Shown here piece after piece: positions 34,393 to 47,500 of a DNA stretch of 64,000 bases. Position numbers and translations under genes: made by a program. Position 1 is the stretch's first letter. Each line of letters begins with the position of its first letter. The DNA lies in the NCBI GenBank assembly GCA_029844215.1, contig CM056721.1, forward strand, positions 131,965,254 through 132,029,253, in the 5' to 3' direction. The notes under the pieces were generated by a model, which was not told the origin of the DNA, searched no databases, and worked only from the letters and a program-made list of their open reading frames with translations. This DNA comes from Przewalskia tangutica (taxonomy: Eukaryota; Streptophyta; Magnoliopsida; Solanales; Solanaceae).

Positions 34393-35793
34393 TGATCGGT
34401 GTATTTTATATACACCTTTTGAGTCTGTTTTAGTTAGTCTTTTGTCCCATTTTGCACATATAAGTGTCGTATTAGGATAGTTTTTCTTTCTTTTGAGTCA
34501 AAGTGGTTAAAATGGCCAAATGGCGGAAAAAAAGCAAAAATAGGGCAAAAGAGGAGATGCCAGAGCTGGAAATAGAGAAAGTGGCGAACGAGGGAAAAAT
34601 CAAGACCAGGGCCATGCGCGCCTCGCAGCTGCTGTGCGCGCGCGCCACTATCCGTAGAGGTCGAAGACTCAGACCGCGCGCCTCGCATGCAAAAGCGTGG
34701 TCGCGACGCCTAAACATCCGGAGAGCTACAGAAGATACAGTGGCCGCGCGGCTCGCATGCCAGATATCGGGCCGCGCACCAAAACACCCGACGGATTGCA
34801 GAACTTTCGGCGCTGTCACAGGCCGCGGCACGACGCGAAAAATTAGGTCTTTTGACGAAATGGGCCAGCTCAAGGAAAAGAGGAGGCGGTTTGCGGCTAT
34901 AAAAGGAGAACCCTAGGCGGTTTTAAGGGTTCCCCTTGCACAACACAAGACTTTGGCTTGGAGATTGGATACCATTAGTTTAGTAATTTTTTTTCCTTTT
35001 CTTTACTTTATTTCAGTTTTTATGATGAACTTTGAATTAGTTCTTGTCATATTTATGGCTAGGAACTAATTCTCTTATAGGGCTTTCCATGTTGAATTGC
35101 TAGAAACTTATGTTATAAATTAATGCATGCTTATGGTTATTTTTCTTATTGTGAGATCTATCCAATAATTGAGTTGAATTCTTGGTAATTAATTGACAAC
35201 TAATTATCACTATATGATTTCTAATCAGATTCTGAAAAGGGGGGATTGTGAATATGCTGTAAGTTGGGTAGACATTCTTGGATTGGGGATGAAAATACCT
35301 CAATTATTTATGTAGCGTTGATGAGAGGCTTAACAACCCTAATTTTGCGCATTGTGCGTGACGGTCAACTAGGTTTTTGTTCTTAATCCTCCTATAAAGT
35401 TATCCTTATCACCGAAAGGTAGGTAAGGTGCGATCATCGGGTCGAGTGTTTATATAACTTAACGGAGTATAAAGCGATTTCAGAAACTCCGCTTTCTCCT
35501 AAAGAAGAATACCATAAGTTAATGCATTAGTAAGTAGCATAAGCGGATAGTAAGGATACATGGAAGCCCTATTCTCATCACCACTGAAGTAAATCTTTAT
35601 ATTAAAATAGCTTGCATAATTCGTAGTTATAAACAACAAATCAATCATAAATTCACCAAATAGATACTAGAAAATAGATAGTTGGTAATTGAACCCTAAT
35701 CCTTGTGGACGATATTCGGTCTTATTAAGACTATACTACTTGTCACGATAACGTGCACTTGCGTTTAAAGTGTGTGCATCTTACCGCGCACCA
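34393..35793 (+). repeat. Athila-type 5' LTR
   Basis: It begins TGATCGGTGTATTTTATATA and ends ..TTACCGCGCACCA. GC-rich patch 34597-34910 differs from the 3' LTR by many small indels; 34920-35793 is close to identical apart from a small patch near 35400-35500. A TATA-like ctataaaagg lies near 34897, a plausible LTR promoter. Confidence 0.9.
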
Positions 35794-35799
35794 AGTTTT

Positions 35800-35817
35800 T
35801 GGCGCCGTTGCCGGGGA
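35800..35817 (+). promoter_or_regulatory. tRNA-Asp-type primer-binding site
   Basis: TGGCGCCGTTGCCGGGGA follows the LTR by six bases. This is the usual primer site of Athila/Tat elements. Confidence 0.9.
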
Positions 35818-35963
35818 TTAGGCATTAGTTCAATATCAAATTTGTCTATTTTTAATTTCTAATTTGGTTTTTATTTTAATTTTTAATTTTTACGTTTTTC
35901 TTTTGAAAATTCGAGGTGCCGTGATTTGTTGTCTGTTTTTGATCTATTTCAGGAAATCGGTTT

Positions 35964-37300
35964 ATGCGAAGGAGAAGAGGAGCAGACACTCTTGTTCCTT
36001 TCAATCAAGAAATTGAGAAAACCTGCAAACAGAACAGAAAGAATCAGCGGATTGCAACCTTGTTAGAGATGAACGGCGGTCAGAACAACAACGGCATGGG
36101 AGAAGGGTTAGGAGAGAATCAACCCCACCCAGGAATACCTAGGCAAGCACCCATAGACGTGGAAGAGAGAGTCCAAATCCAGCCAGAAAGGAGTTTGGGA
36201 GACTATGTGCTACCAAGAGTGAATGAAGCACAAACATGCATTAGGCTCCCTGCAATAGGAGCCAACAACTTCGAGATAAAACCGGCGATTCTGAGCATGG
36301 TACAAAGACACTGCAATCGGAGGATCGCCATCGGAGGATTCACATACGCACATAGCTAATTTCTTGAGCTATGTGCAACTTTTAGATATAACGGCGCATC
36401 GATGATGCCGTCAGATTGAGGCTCTTTCCTTCTCACCGTGGATAGAGCAAAAGTATGGTTGAATTCCCTGCCGGCCGATTCGATTTTCACATGGCACGAG
36501 CTGGCACATAAATTCTTAGCCAAGTTCTTTCCTCCGTGTAAAGCAGCAAAACTAAGAGGGGAGTTGAACAACTTCTACCAAGCAGATGGAGAGTCCTTAT
36601 ATGAAGCTTGGGAAAGGTTCAAAGATCTACGAGAAAGTGCCCACACCATTGCGTTGAGTTGTGGAACTTGGTCCACATTTTCTACAACGGCCGAGCAAGA
36701 CAACCGTAACCATCATAGATGCAGCGGGTGGAGCATTCATGAGGAAAACAGCACCCACGCCATGAGTTATTAGAAGATATGGCCACTAACAACCATGTCA
36801 CGGAAGAGAGGTCGAAAATGGGAGAAGAACGTGGGAGTCCACGAAATAGATGCTTATCGCTTGAATGCCCAAGTGGCCCTTCTAGCTAAACATTGCAAAG
36901 AACATACAATGTCGAAGAATGCGTGCAGATGCCTAAAAGCTGTGAGATATGTGGTGGCCCATATACATTTGATAGGTGTCCTTCAGCGGATCCCAACAAT
37001 ATACCCATGGAGCAGGCAGAGTATCAGGCCATAGGTAATTATCGAGGCAATGAACAACCCCTACTCCAACACTTATAATCCGGTGGAGGAACCACCCAAA
37101 TTTCTCATGGAGAGGAGACCAGGGCAGAACCGCAGAATCCGGCACGTAATCAGCAGAACCAATACCAAAGGCAACAGACCGCACTACGGGCGCAGACCGT
37201 GATAGGGGCGATGCAGAATCGCAGAGCGAATCGGCAACCCTTCATTCAAGCCCCACACCTCAGCGATTCAATGACCGGTTCAGAAGAAAAGCGATGAGCC
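35964..37300 (+). pseudogene. Athila GAG remnant
   Basis: The ATG at 35964 gives MRRRRGADTLVPFNQEIEKT, then RSLGDYVLPRVNEAQTCIRL and ANNFEIKPAI, characteristic of Athila GAG. The frame breaks near 36330. The capsid part resumes at 36438-36640 with DRAKVWLNSLPADSIFTWHE, LAHKFLAKFFPPCKAAKLRG and ESLYEAWERFKDL. A zinc-binding-like CEICGGPYTFDRC is at about 36945. At least two frame changes make it non-functional as written, although some may be sequence errors, since the damage clusters in GC-rich places. Confidence 0.85.
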
Positions 37301-38039
37301 GAAGCAACGGATAAAGACTTGCCAACGCCTGACGCAGCTTCATGATGAAGCTAGATCCTCGCTCGTAAACTTGAGACACAGTGGGTCACTAGCAAAACAG
37401 CAAACAAGAAAGTTACGAGGACATTGCCAAGCAATACAGAGGTAAATCAGGAGCGATGTCAGCGATGCGGTTGAGAAGTGGAAGAGCGATTGAGCGGCAC
37501 ACCTCACCAAAGAGTTGAGAAGAAAGCGAGTTAGAAAAGAAGGTGATTGAGCCTAGCCCAACAAGAGAGAAAACTGCAGCGAGTATACAGAGAAGATCCC
37601 TTTCCCAGAGAGACTACAAATAAAGGCGGTTGATAAACAATTCTCCAAATTTTTAGAGACATTGAAAGCTACATATCAACATATCTTTCATAGAAGCATT
37701 AGAGCGGATGCCCTCCTATTTCAAGTTTATGAAGGAGATTTTGGGGAAAAAGAAGAAGTCTGGCGAGAATTGAAATAGTAGCACTCATGTAAGAGTGTAG
37801 TGCTATCTTGCGAGAAAAGTTGCCACCAAAGCTAAAAGATCCGAGAGCTTTACACTACCTTGCACAATGGCGGGTAACTGCAATGAGCTCTATGTGATTT
37901 GTGGGCAAGTATAAATCTAATGCCTCTATCGATTTAAAAGATCGAGTCAGGTGAAGCCAAACCAACCACAAGAAGCCCGCAACTAGCCGATGACGGTGGT
38001 TCATCCAAGAGGCAAGATCGAGGACGTGATTGTGAAAGT

Positions 38040-38305
38040 AGGAAAATAATTCTTTCCCCGCAGACTTCCTCATTCTTGATATGGAAGAAGATGCGGAAAT
38101 CCCTATCATATTGGGGAGGCCATTCCTAGAAACGGGGAGAGCTTTGATTGATGTTGACAGAGGAGAATTAACACTAAGGGTGGAGTCTGAAGAAATGGTG
38201 TTTAAAGTTTTTAAACACGTCATTGAGCCACCAACAAGGAGTGTGCTTGCAATCAAGACCATCAAACCCCATGCGAGCCAATACAAGTCAACCAAAGAGC
38301 GATGA
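38040..38305 (+). pseudogene. Athila aspartic-protease C-terminal remnant
   Basis: A frame from 38081 reads MEEDAEIPIILGRPFLETGR, then ALIDVDRGELTLRVESEEMV. This is the C-terminal part of the retroviral-type aspartic protease in Athila/Tat polyproteins (ILGRPFL). The catalytic DSG part should lie upstream (37700-38050) but is not readable. RT does not follow. Confidence 0.8.
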
Positions 38306-39346
38306 GCCCAAGAAAGCGCATGGTTTGTCGAAATGCCACTAAAGGAGGTAAGTATTCACGAACTCCCCATCGATAATGCTAAGAAGAAAGAAAACGAAAC
38401 GCCAAATGTGGAGGAAATGGATAGGTTGGGGGCTTAATCCACCCCAAGGTTATTAAGACTAAAGAACTTGCGTCCGGCTAAAAGACGTTAAAGACAGCTC
38501 TACTTGGGAGGCAACCCAACGTTTTCAATTATGTTATTTTAATTTCTGTTTTTAGTTTATTTTATTTTGTCTAGAACAATCTCACGGTCTTGGGTCTTGT
38601 GTTTGTTCTGTGAGTGATAGGTACAGGGGAATAAACTGAAGGCGAAAAAAAGAAAAGTAAATTCGCAAAAGCGGGTAGCGCACAAGCGCAGAGCATGGCG
38701 CAAAAGAACGGAACAGCGCTGAAAGCGTGGCCAAATTCGAAAAAGTTGCCAAGTTTAAGCTGTTGGCAGCCAGCTACAGAATGGCATGCGAAAGTCCCGG
38801 CGAGCGCAGAAGATTGGCGCCATGCGCTAAAGCTGGCAAGGCCAAACGGAATCGAAACTTAAAAACGCCCAAAAATCAGATTTTCACCAATTCCATATTC
38901 AAAAACCTAACCTTCCCTCTCCAAAAACCCACGAAATTCTAGAAATTTGCCCACAAATCCTCCACAAATCCAACCCAACCACAACCTAAACTCTTAAATT
39001 CCCAAAAACACTTAGCCATCTCAACCAACAAGGCTCCATTCCATAGCCTCAAACCACCAATTGAAACAAGGACAAGCTTGAATCTTCTCATAAAAAGGTA
39101 ATCCTTTTCTGTTCTTGAGTCCTTTACTAAAGTCACAGGAGGTAGTAGTTTGAAGGAGTATTGTAATTGAAGTAGTTTGGGTACTGAAAAGTTGATTGTG
39201 AAGTTTGGAGAAGAGAGTAGAAAAAGAGTGTGGGTATTGGGTAGAAAAGTTGAAGTTTGGGGGTATTGTGTTCGCTGCTAGTTGTCAATTGTGTAGGAAA
39301 CATTTGTGCCACTAAATTGAAAAGCTCCATAAAACTATTTTAAACC
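38306..39346 (+). other. Pol deletion scar and post-pol untranslated region
   Basis: Soon after the protease end the text reaches the untranslated phrase that normally follows Athila pol (gacgttaaagacagctc, then cttgggaggcaacccaacg at about 38500-38522). RT, RNase H and integrase are therefore deleted. 38650-38870 is GC-rich and 38880-39330 is a C/A-rich leader before the 3' ORF. Confidence 0.65.
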
Positions 39347-40505
39347 ATGGCCACCAGGAAGAGAAGAGGCTCCACATCCACCCCAACCCCACAATACGAT
39401 GAAAATAGGTTTGTGAGCTACGAAGCCTTCCAAAGATACAAAAGCTTTGATACTGCACTCCATAATACCGTAGGGGAATGGACCACCAGAGGAGTCATAT
39501 GGGAAGAAGATGTTTATGAGCCCATTCGGGCGATGATTGAGTTAAGGGAGTGGGAAAATTTGTGAACCAGAGAAGATAGCACCAAGAAACACACCAATGG
39601 TGCGTGAATTTTCTGCCAATTTTCCGGAGAAGGTGGAACGGGGATGCTTTGTAAGGGGACGCTATGTGCCTGTCACAGCAGAAGATATCAATATACAATT
39701 GAAAACAGTTGATGTTGAAGGAGGAATTGGTGATCGGATCCATTTTAGAACATGGTCAGAGCACCGACAACATAAATCGGGATATCGCCGCAAACACCGC
39801 GAGCTACGGCGAGTCGTTTTTGATATTGGAAGAAATGGGTCAAGAGCATCAACAAAGCAATTCAACAAAGTAGCCAAAGGTTGACTATATTTCATCGCGC
39901 CAGATGATTCCATCCACGCACTTCACCAGAGTGCGGAGGATGTGATTAAACCGATATATGGAATTATGGCGGGTCGATTGATGTGGGGAAAGAAATAGTG
40001 CAGAGCATTGAGGAAATCAGCAGTTGGTAACAACAGCGGATTGGGACATGGCTCGATTATCACTGCTATGTCACATGAGCGGTCCCAAAACTACCCACCG
40101 ACACTCATGAGAAAACCAACCGCCGTGTCCATGGGATAATGCACTCTTTCCCGACCCAAGCCCCCAAAGAGCCTGACGAGAGTACAACCACCACAGAAGC
40201 AGCAGCAGCAGGCCGTCATGGATGAAGATGAGCACAAATAGGGAGCTCAATATGAGGCAGACCCAGCCACCGCCAACCACGCAGTAACCTCCAAGTCGGC
40301 GATGGAGCAAGTGCTCGAACTGCAGAATGATGACGCAACATTTCGCACATTGTTACAAGGACAAAATGAGTTGAGACAGGGACAACGGGAGTTGCGATGC
40401 GGCAACAAGAAGTGAGCAAAGAACAATGCACTCAGAAGATGAAGAGTTGAGTTCCCTGTTCAACCAATGGTCGATGCATTATCCACCGCCACCACCACCA
40501 TTTTA
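39347..40505 (+). pseudogene. Athila 3' ORF remnant (env-position, plant-transposon-protein-like)
   Basis: The ATG at 39347 gives a basic MATRKRRGSTSTPTP start, then RFVSYEAFQRYKSF. A second stretch from 39597 has VREFSANFPEKVERGCFVRG, matching my memory of the VREFYAN..VRG signature of plant retroelement 3' ORFs. Frame breaks follow in the GC-rich part (39760-40440). A Gln-rich tail ends near 40505 with a poly-Pro stretch. The protein sits at the env position of Athila elements, but nothing here shows a membrane protein. Confidence 0.6.
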
Positions 40506-41710
40506 GCCAAAGTCTGTAAGTCTTATTTCTTGTATTTTTCTTTGAGTCTTGCACACATTGGGGACAATGTGTGAGTTAAGTTTGGGGGTGTTTTCTTTAT
40601 GTGTCATGTTATGTTTTACTTAAGTCTTTTTGATTGTTTTTATGTTTATTTTGAGTCACCAATTTTTTTTTTTTTTGAGTCATAATTGTCTGTCAAAGAT
40701 CATAATTGCTGTAGTTGCTAGAAACACCTAGTGAAGGAAGACAAAATAATGTAACGGAACTGAAGCAACTATCTAAACACCTAAGTTAGATATGCCAAAA
40801 ACTAACAGAATCTGTCTATTTGGAGTTTCTTGCTTGAATTATGCATACTAAATGATAAATGCTTATGTTCTATGATTGCTTGCTATTTGAGGCGAAATAG
40901 TTAGGATATGCATGTTAGGGAGATGACTCAGGCATTTCTTTGATAGCCAATTCTCACCATTCTTTTCTATCCCGTACTTTAAAAATATCCCTAGTCAGCC
41001 CCATTGAGCCTAAATTTGAAACTTCTTCTTTGACACCCTATATTCCCATAAATTGTACCATAAGTGAAAATATGAAATATTGGAATACATTGTGTTAAAA
41101 AAAAGAGACAAAAAGAGTGAATAAGTCTGTTGCACCCCAATACAAAAGTAATAAGAAATAGGCAAAAGCCTAAGTTTGGGGGTGCTTGTCATTATTATAT
41201 ACTTCACTCTCCCAAAACAAAAGAGGGGAAAGATAGAATCGAAATGAAGAAAAGAACAAAAAGAAAAAAAAAGGAAATACTGAAAAGCTGAAGAGCTTAT
41301 GGTACACAAAAATGAGCCTAAATGCCTATTTTTACCAACCCCTACCTAAGCCTACATTACAACCCTTAAAGTCTTGAAGATCTCTTTTATGCATATCCAG
41401 AATTAGTGGAGAATAACAAGTAAGCATGCCATAGGAATTCTTGAATTTACATGCATGATTTAGTATATTGACTTCCATTAAGCATGATGAATATGAGTTT
41501 GTGAAATATCTAGCCGTGCTTAGTGTCTGAAATTTCATGCTATATGTTCCTGCGTATTATTTTGCTAACCTTCATGTTTTTCTAGTTAACACTAATGCAA
41601 AGAAAAGTGATCAATGACAGTGAGTCTTTTTATTTTTTGTTCTTTGAGTCTTTTATTTATTTCTTTCTATCTTTGCTCGAGGGCGAGCAAAGGTTAAGTT
41701 TGGGGGTATT
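40506..41710 (+). promoter_or_regulatory. Athila 3' untranslated region and polypurine tract
   Basis: It contains ggggacaatgtgtgagttaa (40561-40580) followed by gtttgggggtg. The module tatccctag..gagcctaaa (40986-41014), a purine-rich stretch (41097-41300) and cctacattacaaccc (41351-41365) follows. A second gtttgggggtatt lies immediately before the 3' LTR at 41711 and serves as the likely PPT. Confidence 0.65.
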
Positions 41711-43098
41711 TGATCGGTGTATTTTATATACACCTTTTGAGTCAGTTTTAGTTAGTCTTTTGTCCCATTTTGCACATATAAGTGTCGTATTAGGATAATT
41801 TTTCTTTCTTTTGAGTCAAAGTGGTTAAAATGGCCAAATGGCGGAAAGAGAGCAAAAAGAGGGCAAAAGAGGAGATGTCAGAGCTGGAAATAGAGAAAGT
41901 GGCGAACGAGGGAAAAATCAAGACCAGCACGCGGCCTCGCACTGCTGGCCGCGGCGCCACTATCCGAGAGGTCGAAGACTCACGCGCGCCTCGCAAGAAA
42001 GCAGGCCGCGGCGCCTAAACATCCGGCGAGCTACATAAGATACAGCGTGGCGCCTCGCATGCCAGATATCGGGCCGCGCGCCAAAACACCGACGGATTGC
42101 AGAACTTTCGCGCCGCGCTGTCGCAGTGCGCGCGACGCTGAAAAATTAGGTCTTTGACGAAAAAGCCGGGCCACGCTGAAGGAAAAGAGAGGCGGTTTCA
42201 CTATAAAAGGAGAACCCTAGGCGGTTTTTAAGGGTTCCTTCTGCACAACACAAGACTTTGGCTTGGAGATTGGATACCATTAGTTTAGTAATTTCTTTTC
42301 CTTTTCTTTACTTTATTTCAGTTTTTATGATGAACTTTGAATTAGTTCTTGTCATATTTATGGCTAGGAACTAATTCTCTTATAGGGCTTTCCATGTTGA
42401 ATTGCTAGAAACTTATGTTATAAATTAATGCATGCTTATGGTTATTTTTCTTATTGTGAGATCTATCCAATAATTGAGTTGAATTCTTGGTAATTAATTG
42501 ACAACTAATTATCACTATATGATTTCTAATCAGATTCTGAAAAGGGGGGACTGTGAATATGCTGTAAGTTGGTAGACATTCTTGGATTGGGGATGAAAAT
42601 ACCTCAATTATTTATGTAGCGTTGATGAGAGGCTTAACAACCCTAATTTTGCGCATTGTGTGTGACGGTCAACTAGGTTTTTGTTCTTAATCCTCCTACA
42701 AAGTTATCCTTATCACCGAAAGGTAGGTAAGGTGTGATACTGGGGTTGAGTGTTTATATAACCCTAACGGGAGTATAAAACGATTTCGTAAACCTGCTTT
42801 CTCCTAAAGAAGAATACCATAAGTTAATGCATTAGTAAGTAGCATAAGTGGATAGTAAGGATACATGGAAGCCCTATTCTCATCACCACTGAAGTAAATC
42901 TTTATATTAAAATAGCTTGCATAATTCGTAGTTATAAACAACAAATCAATCATAAATTCACCAAATAGATACTAGAAAATAGATAGTTGGTAATTGAACC
43001 CTAATCCTTGTGGACGATATTCGGTCTTATTAAGACTATACTACTTGTCACGATAACGTGCACTTGCGTTTAAAGTGTGTGCATCTTACCGCGCACCA
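41711..43098 (+). repeat. Athila-type 3' LTR
   Basis: It runs from TGATCGG to ..GCGCACCA, followed by the second ACCAT. It matches 34393-35793 except for a GC-rich patch at 41925-42215. Confidence 0.9.
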
Positions 43099-43103
43099 AC
43101 CAT

Positions 43104-43700
43104 CAGAGAGTACACTGAGTTTGACTTCTTGGCCGTATGCGACACTATCAGACATACGGCGCATGCAGTTCATCGCTATGTGATGGGGCTAGATCGTCAT
43201 ATGATTACTGCGTGCTTGGGAGTGGCTCTTCAGCCAGGTATGGATATCGCCAGGATGCAGGCATATGCGCAGAGGATAGAGGACAGAGAAAGGGAGGGTC
43301 GGCTTGACTCAAAGCCACCAAGAGGCTGTGACAGCAGGATCTCAGGCGCTGAGGCGACCGCCTCAAAGAAGAAGTTATGCGCCTCACCAAGACGAGTACT
43401 CCACCACGCCTTCGTGACATTCGGGAGATTCGGGAGCAGGACAGGGCTCCAAGGTTCGGGAGAGTAGGGGTGTTAGTCTGAGGAAGCCACCTCTACCTCG
43501 GTGTAGCCGATGTGGTAACACCCATTATGGGGAGTGTCGTGCTAGTTTGGGTAATTGTTATGCATGCGGCCAGCAGGGCCATTATGCGAGGAACTGTCCG
43601 ACCAGAGATAGCACGAATGTAGAGATTCAGCCTTCGGGATCAGTGGTTGGTTCATCGCCTTCTTTTGCTATGCGCCGTGCAGGGCAGGATCATGATTAGG
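43104..43700 (+). pseudogene. Tekay GAG, C-terminal part with zinc knuckle
   Basis: This resumes the interrupted GAG directly after the second TSD copy, with EYTEFDFLAVCDTI, AVHRYVMGLD and LGVALQPGMDIARMQAYAQR. A frame change follows near 43340. Then come RCGNTHYGECRA and the CCHC zinc knuckle CYACGQQGHYARNC (about 43558-43600). The frame ends near 43700, where protease would normally continue. Confidence 0.87.
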
Positions 43701-44581
43701 ACGTCAAGGGGAAAATGAAGCCATAGTTACAGGTATATCCTTAACTCTCTAAAGATTAGTAGGTGTGATAAGATGGTTACATGTTAAGTATTATGTGCGG
43801 GTAATCTTATGTAAATTGTGACTTAGAGCGCCTGGCTTGTAGAAGGGGTAAGTTTGGGGACATGGAAGTTGTGAGCCTTAGGATTTTTGATAACCGTAGG
43901 AACCTTAGCTACATGGCTATCGTGAGTGGAAGATTTTACGAGTGATCTTTTTCGAGGAATATAACATAGTGGGTATTGTGACATGCAGCTATACGGAATT
44001 ATGTATGAGGTCGACGCGTGTTGCCTAGAATGATATTGGAATACCAAGGATTGATAAGGACTAATTAGATACCGGGAAGGTATGGAGTGGTTTGATGAAC
44101 TCTCATCAAGGTTGTACGTACTAATTTGAGATAATTAGGAGATGATGAGTTGTCTGAGAAATAAATGGACCCTTAAGAAGTTTAATTAAGAGACCTAATG
44201 GGAGACTATGTTTGTAAATTAAGCTACGTGGTATGCTTAAGGGGATAGTACAGATGAGATCCGGGTGGAGTAAGTGATGGGATTGTTGTAAGATTTAGTA
44301 TCATGAACGAGGGATATTGAGACTATGAACATGTGATAGAATCAGTTAGTAATTACGAACGGGCACTTTTGTTAGGCCATGAACGGGAGTAAGTGGTAAT
44401 GGTTCATATCTTGGGTTCATTTTCTGTTTAACTTATGAGGAATGATTAAGCGTGTGCGATATCTTAGGGTCACAAGGGGCATAGTAAGGTTCCATTAGTG
44501 TAAAGTACGAGGAAGTACCGAGGAATATTAGATTGGCTCCAAAAGAACATTCGGGGACGAATGTTTCTAAGGGGGGGAGAA
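43701..44581 (+). other. Non-coding 3' region of the Tekay-type element, with PPT
   Basis: No pol is present. The sequence from about 44040 on is homologous to the interior of the minus-strand element (reverse complement of 52402-53420). A conserved end acattcggggacgaatgttt precedes the PPT aagggggggagaa at 44568-44580. Confidence 0.7.
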
Positions 44582-47500
44582 TGTTACACCCCGTAGTTCA
44601 GGTCATGCGCATGAGAGCGTACGAAAGGGAGTAAGACTTAAAATTTTCAAAAGATAGGTTGACGGATTGTTCCGGATGGGTTTTAGTCAACTTTGAGGCG
44701 GGTTATGACCTGGTGCATTGAGAGTTCCTAAGTGTTTCAAAGGCCTAGGGCGTAGTTCGTTGAGTCTAGTTTCCAACGCAACCAACCGTTCATCGATAGG
44801 ACCTCGGAGGAGGAAGTTATGGGAGTTACAAGTTCGGTCGCGCGCAGACGGACGTAAATGCGTTTCGTGCAAAGCGCAGCTGGCGCGGATGCGTCGCGCG
44901 AAGCACCGAGGGGTCGCTGAAGTTGCAGCGCCGCGGTGCCAGACAGCAGGCCGCGAGCCTAAGTTCAGAGAGGCTGGAGGTTTCAGCCAGCCCGAGGCGG
45001 GATTTTGGGCGAAAAACTTAGGAAAGTCCGATTTCTCTTTAAAAGGCCATGGAGGGTGACAAGTGTCCCCCATCTAATTTTTCAGCATGTTTTATATTGA
45101 CCAAGTCTTGAAGACTTGGTCATCTTTCAAACCTCTCTCTCTCTCTCTAAATTAGCTCTCACTTCTCTCTAAAATTCTAAGGGGAATTCAAAGCCTAAGA
45201 AAAATCTGAAAAGTTAAGGACAAGAAGGAAGCTTGTGGCTAGCTTGTAGGAGTTGTTGTGTTGGTGTTCTTGGAAAGGAGGCTAGCAAAGTTGTTGGAAT
45301 AATTTTGGCTAAATCTCTAAAGGTAACATTTCTTCTCTTGTAGCTAGTTATTGTGTTGCATGTGGAGAAGAAGGGATTAGCAGTAGTAAATAATGCTCTT
45401 AGATTCATTGCATGTAAGAAATATGGGTTGGATATGAAAGAATTGGTTAAGAAGATTATGTGAGCATGTTGTAGCCTAAAAACTACCTTAGACTTGTTAA
45501 GTTAGTTGTTTTACCTTGTGGGGCAGAATTTTACACACCCAAGTTTAAGTGTGTAATCCCCTTTGAAATGTTTGGATTGTTGAGCCTTAAATGTGGCATG
45601 TGGAAGTTGAATTCGGCCTTGAGAAGGGTGGCAAAGTATGTAGAAACAAAGGAAATGCTGCCCAATGTTCCATAGAATTTAGTGGCTTTGAACTTAGATT
45701 ATTCTACATTGAAACTAGAGGTTAATACACGTATCATGATTATTATAGGTTGCTATATTACTTGCGGTAGTTGAGCTTAGCAAGTGGATTAACCGAAGAG
45801 GTATGTGGAAACTTTCTTATCTCTTGAGCATGAGTAGTTATAACTATATAGTACGGTAGACGTACGTGTTTTGAATGAAGTAAATCCTTTTGTTATACTT
45901 GACTTGTTTTAAGAAAATGTCTAAGTTGGTTGGGTTAAGAAGTTAACCCGCTTGTTCTTAAGGAGTGGTTTATCCTAAATAAGGTAGACAAGGATTTCTT
46001 GACATAATGAAGTATAGAGTACTTGGTGTGAAAGTATTGAGTATTGAATTATTCTAAAAGATAAGAGACTTAAATTTTTGAGGTAAAAAACTTGTTTTCT
46101 AAAGGATAAAAGGCTTGAAGTATTTTGAAAATTGTATGAATTTGTTTGAAGTATAAGTCTCTTGGTTAGTAAAAGAACGAAATGGTTTATAAGGAGTTAT
46201 AACGGCTTTATGAGAAGTTGGTTATAATAACTTTATGGAAGGTTATGAAAGTTGTCTATTTTGATTAATGAGCATAAGTTGTCTAGATTGTGAAAAATTG
46301 AAGTTACTTGGTTTCAAGCTTTGAAATGAGTTTTCTAAAGGTGTAGTAGCTTACTTTGAAAAATAGACACGCCTTGATACTACGGGTGTTAGTATCTTGG
46401 ATTTTACATAAAAAAGAGGCTTCGAAAAGAATGTACGTACATAGTACTTTGACTTGTTTAATTGAGAATTATTCTATGTGTGCCATGATAAGTGCTTTGA
46501 CTTGCTTAAATAAGAATTCTCTTGGTTTATGTGAAAAGAAGGCAAGGTAATTGTCTTGGTTTATGTAAAGGCATGGTATTGTAATTCGAATTAAAAGCAT
46601 GTAGTTATGAGTCTATTTGGGCGTACCGTCAGTGATGGAGGATTCCACGGGTATGCGGCCATGATGAGGGTTCGTTTCCGCCGATGATTATTCCATGGAT
46701 TAGCTCTCCATGAGGTCTCATCACGCAGGTGGATCTAGTAGTTAGCCCTCGTACTTGCCGGCCGTGACGTGATGCAGGTGGATCTCGGTAGTCGCCAGTA
46801 CTTGCCGGCCGGTTGGGCGAAGTGGTGTGATGCGGTGGATCGCGGGTAGCTGCGTGCGGCCGATCGATGCGTGACGCAGGTGGATCTGGTAGAGGCTATC
46901 GCACTTGCCGGCCACCGTGATTCGTATAGTATTGTTGGTACGCAGGTGGATCGTAGCCGACTTCGATTTCTGCCTGGCCGGTTGAGGACGCAGGTGGATC
47001 TGGTAGCTATGCCTTCGCATTTGCCTCGCACGTACGACACAGTGGGATCTAGTGTTCATGTGTACTCTTAGTGTTGTTATATCATAGATCGCCAGCGTGA
47101 GGAAGGAATTCCACGGACATGATTGATATTATGGGCACGAGACCTATGGTTATATTTGAGTGATGACTTAGAGGCGTGAGTCCCGACTTGATACGGTGCG
47201 TATATGTTGTATCGTAGTTTGCCGCGTCATACATGTCTCCCGCTTTATATATGCTATTATGATTTCATTACTGATTTTGATTTCACATACTTGGTACTGT
47301 TATCGACCTCGCCGGAAGTGCGTCATGCCGCAGTCGGGATCGTAACTGGCGATCCGCACTCTTAGGATCACTGTTCATTTCTTGGAAAGCTCCATCTCTC
47401 CGGAGGCTTTGTCTTTTTGGTATGATTACCTGAGGTTATAGACTTTCGTACATTCAGGGGGTATGGCGGGGCCCTGTCCCGCCACGATTGTTATTCCTGA

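Larger units (their letters stand above)
34388..43103 (+). mobile_element. Athila-type LTR retrotransposon lacking pol core, nested in Tekay gag
   Basis: TSD ACCAT occurs at 34388-34392 and 43099-43103. LTRs are at 34393-35793 and 41711-43098 (about 1.4 kb). The PBS at 35800 is of tRNA-Asp type. The interior (5.9 kb) keeps gag, the end of the protease, the post-pol untranslated signature and a 3' ORF region. RT, RNase H and integrase are gone between about 38310 and 38430. The LTRs are near-identical outside a GC-rich patch, so the insertion is recent. It postdates the host Tekay element, whose gag it splits. Confidence 0.9.

Noticed and set aside
34434..34916. Overlapping frames of 84-137 codons on both strands in the Athila LTR
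   Set aside because: They lie in a GC-rich LTR patch; the partner LTR has different, shorter frames because of indels.
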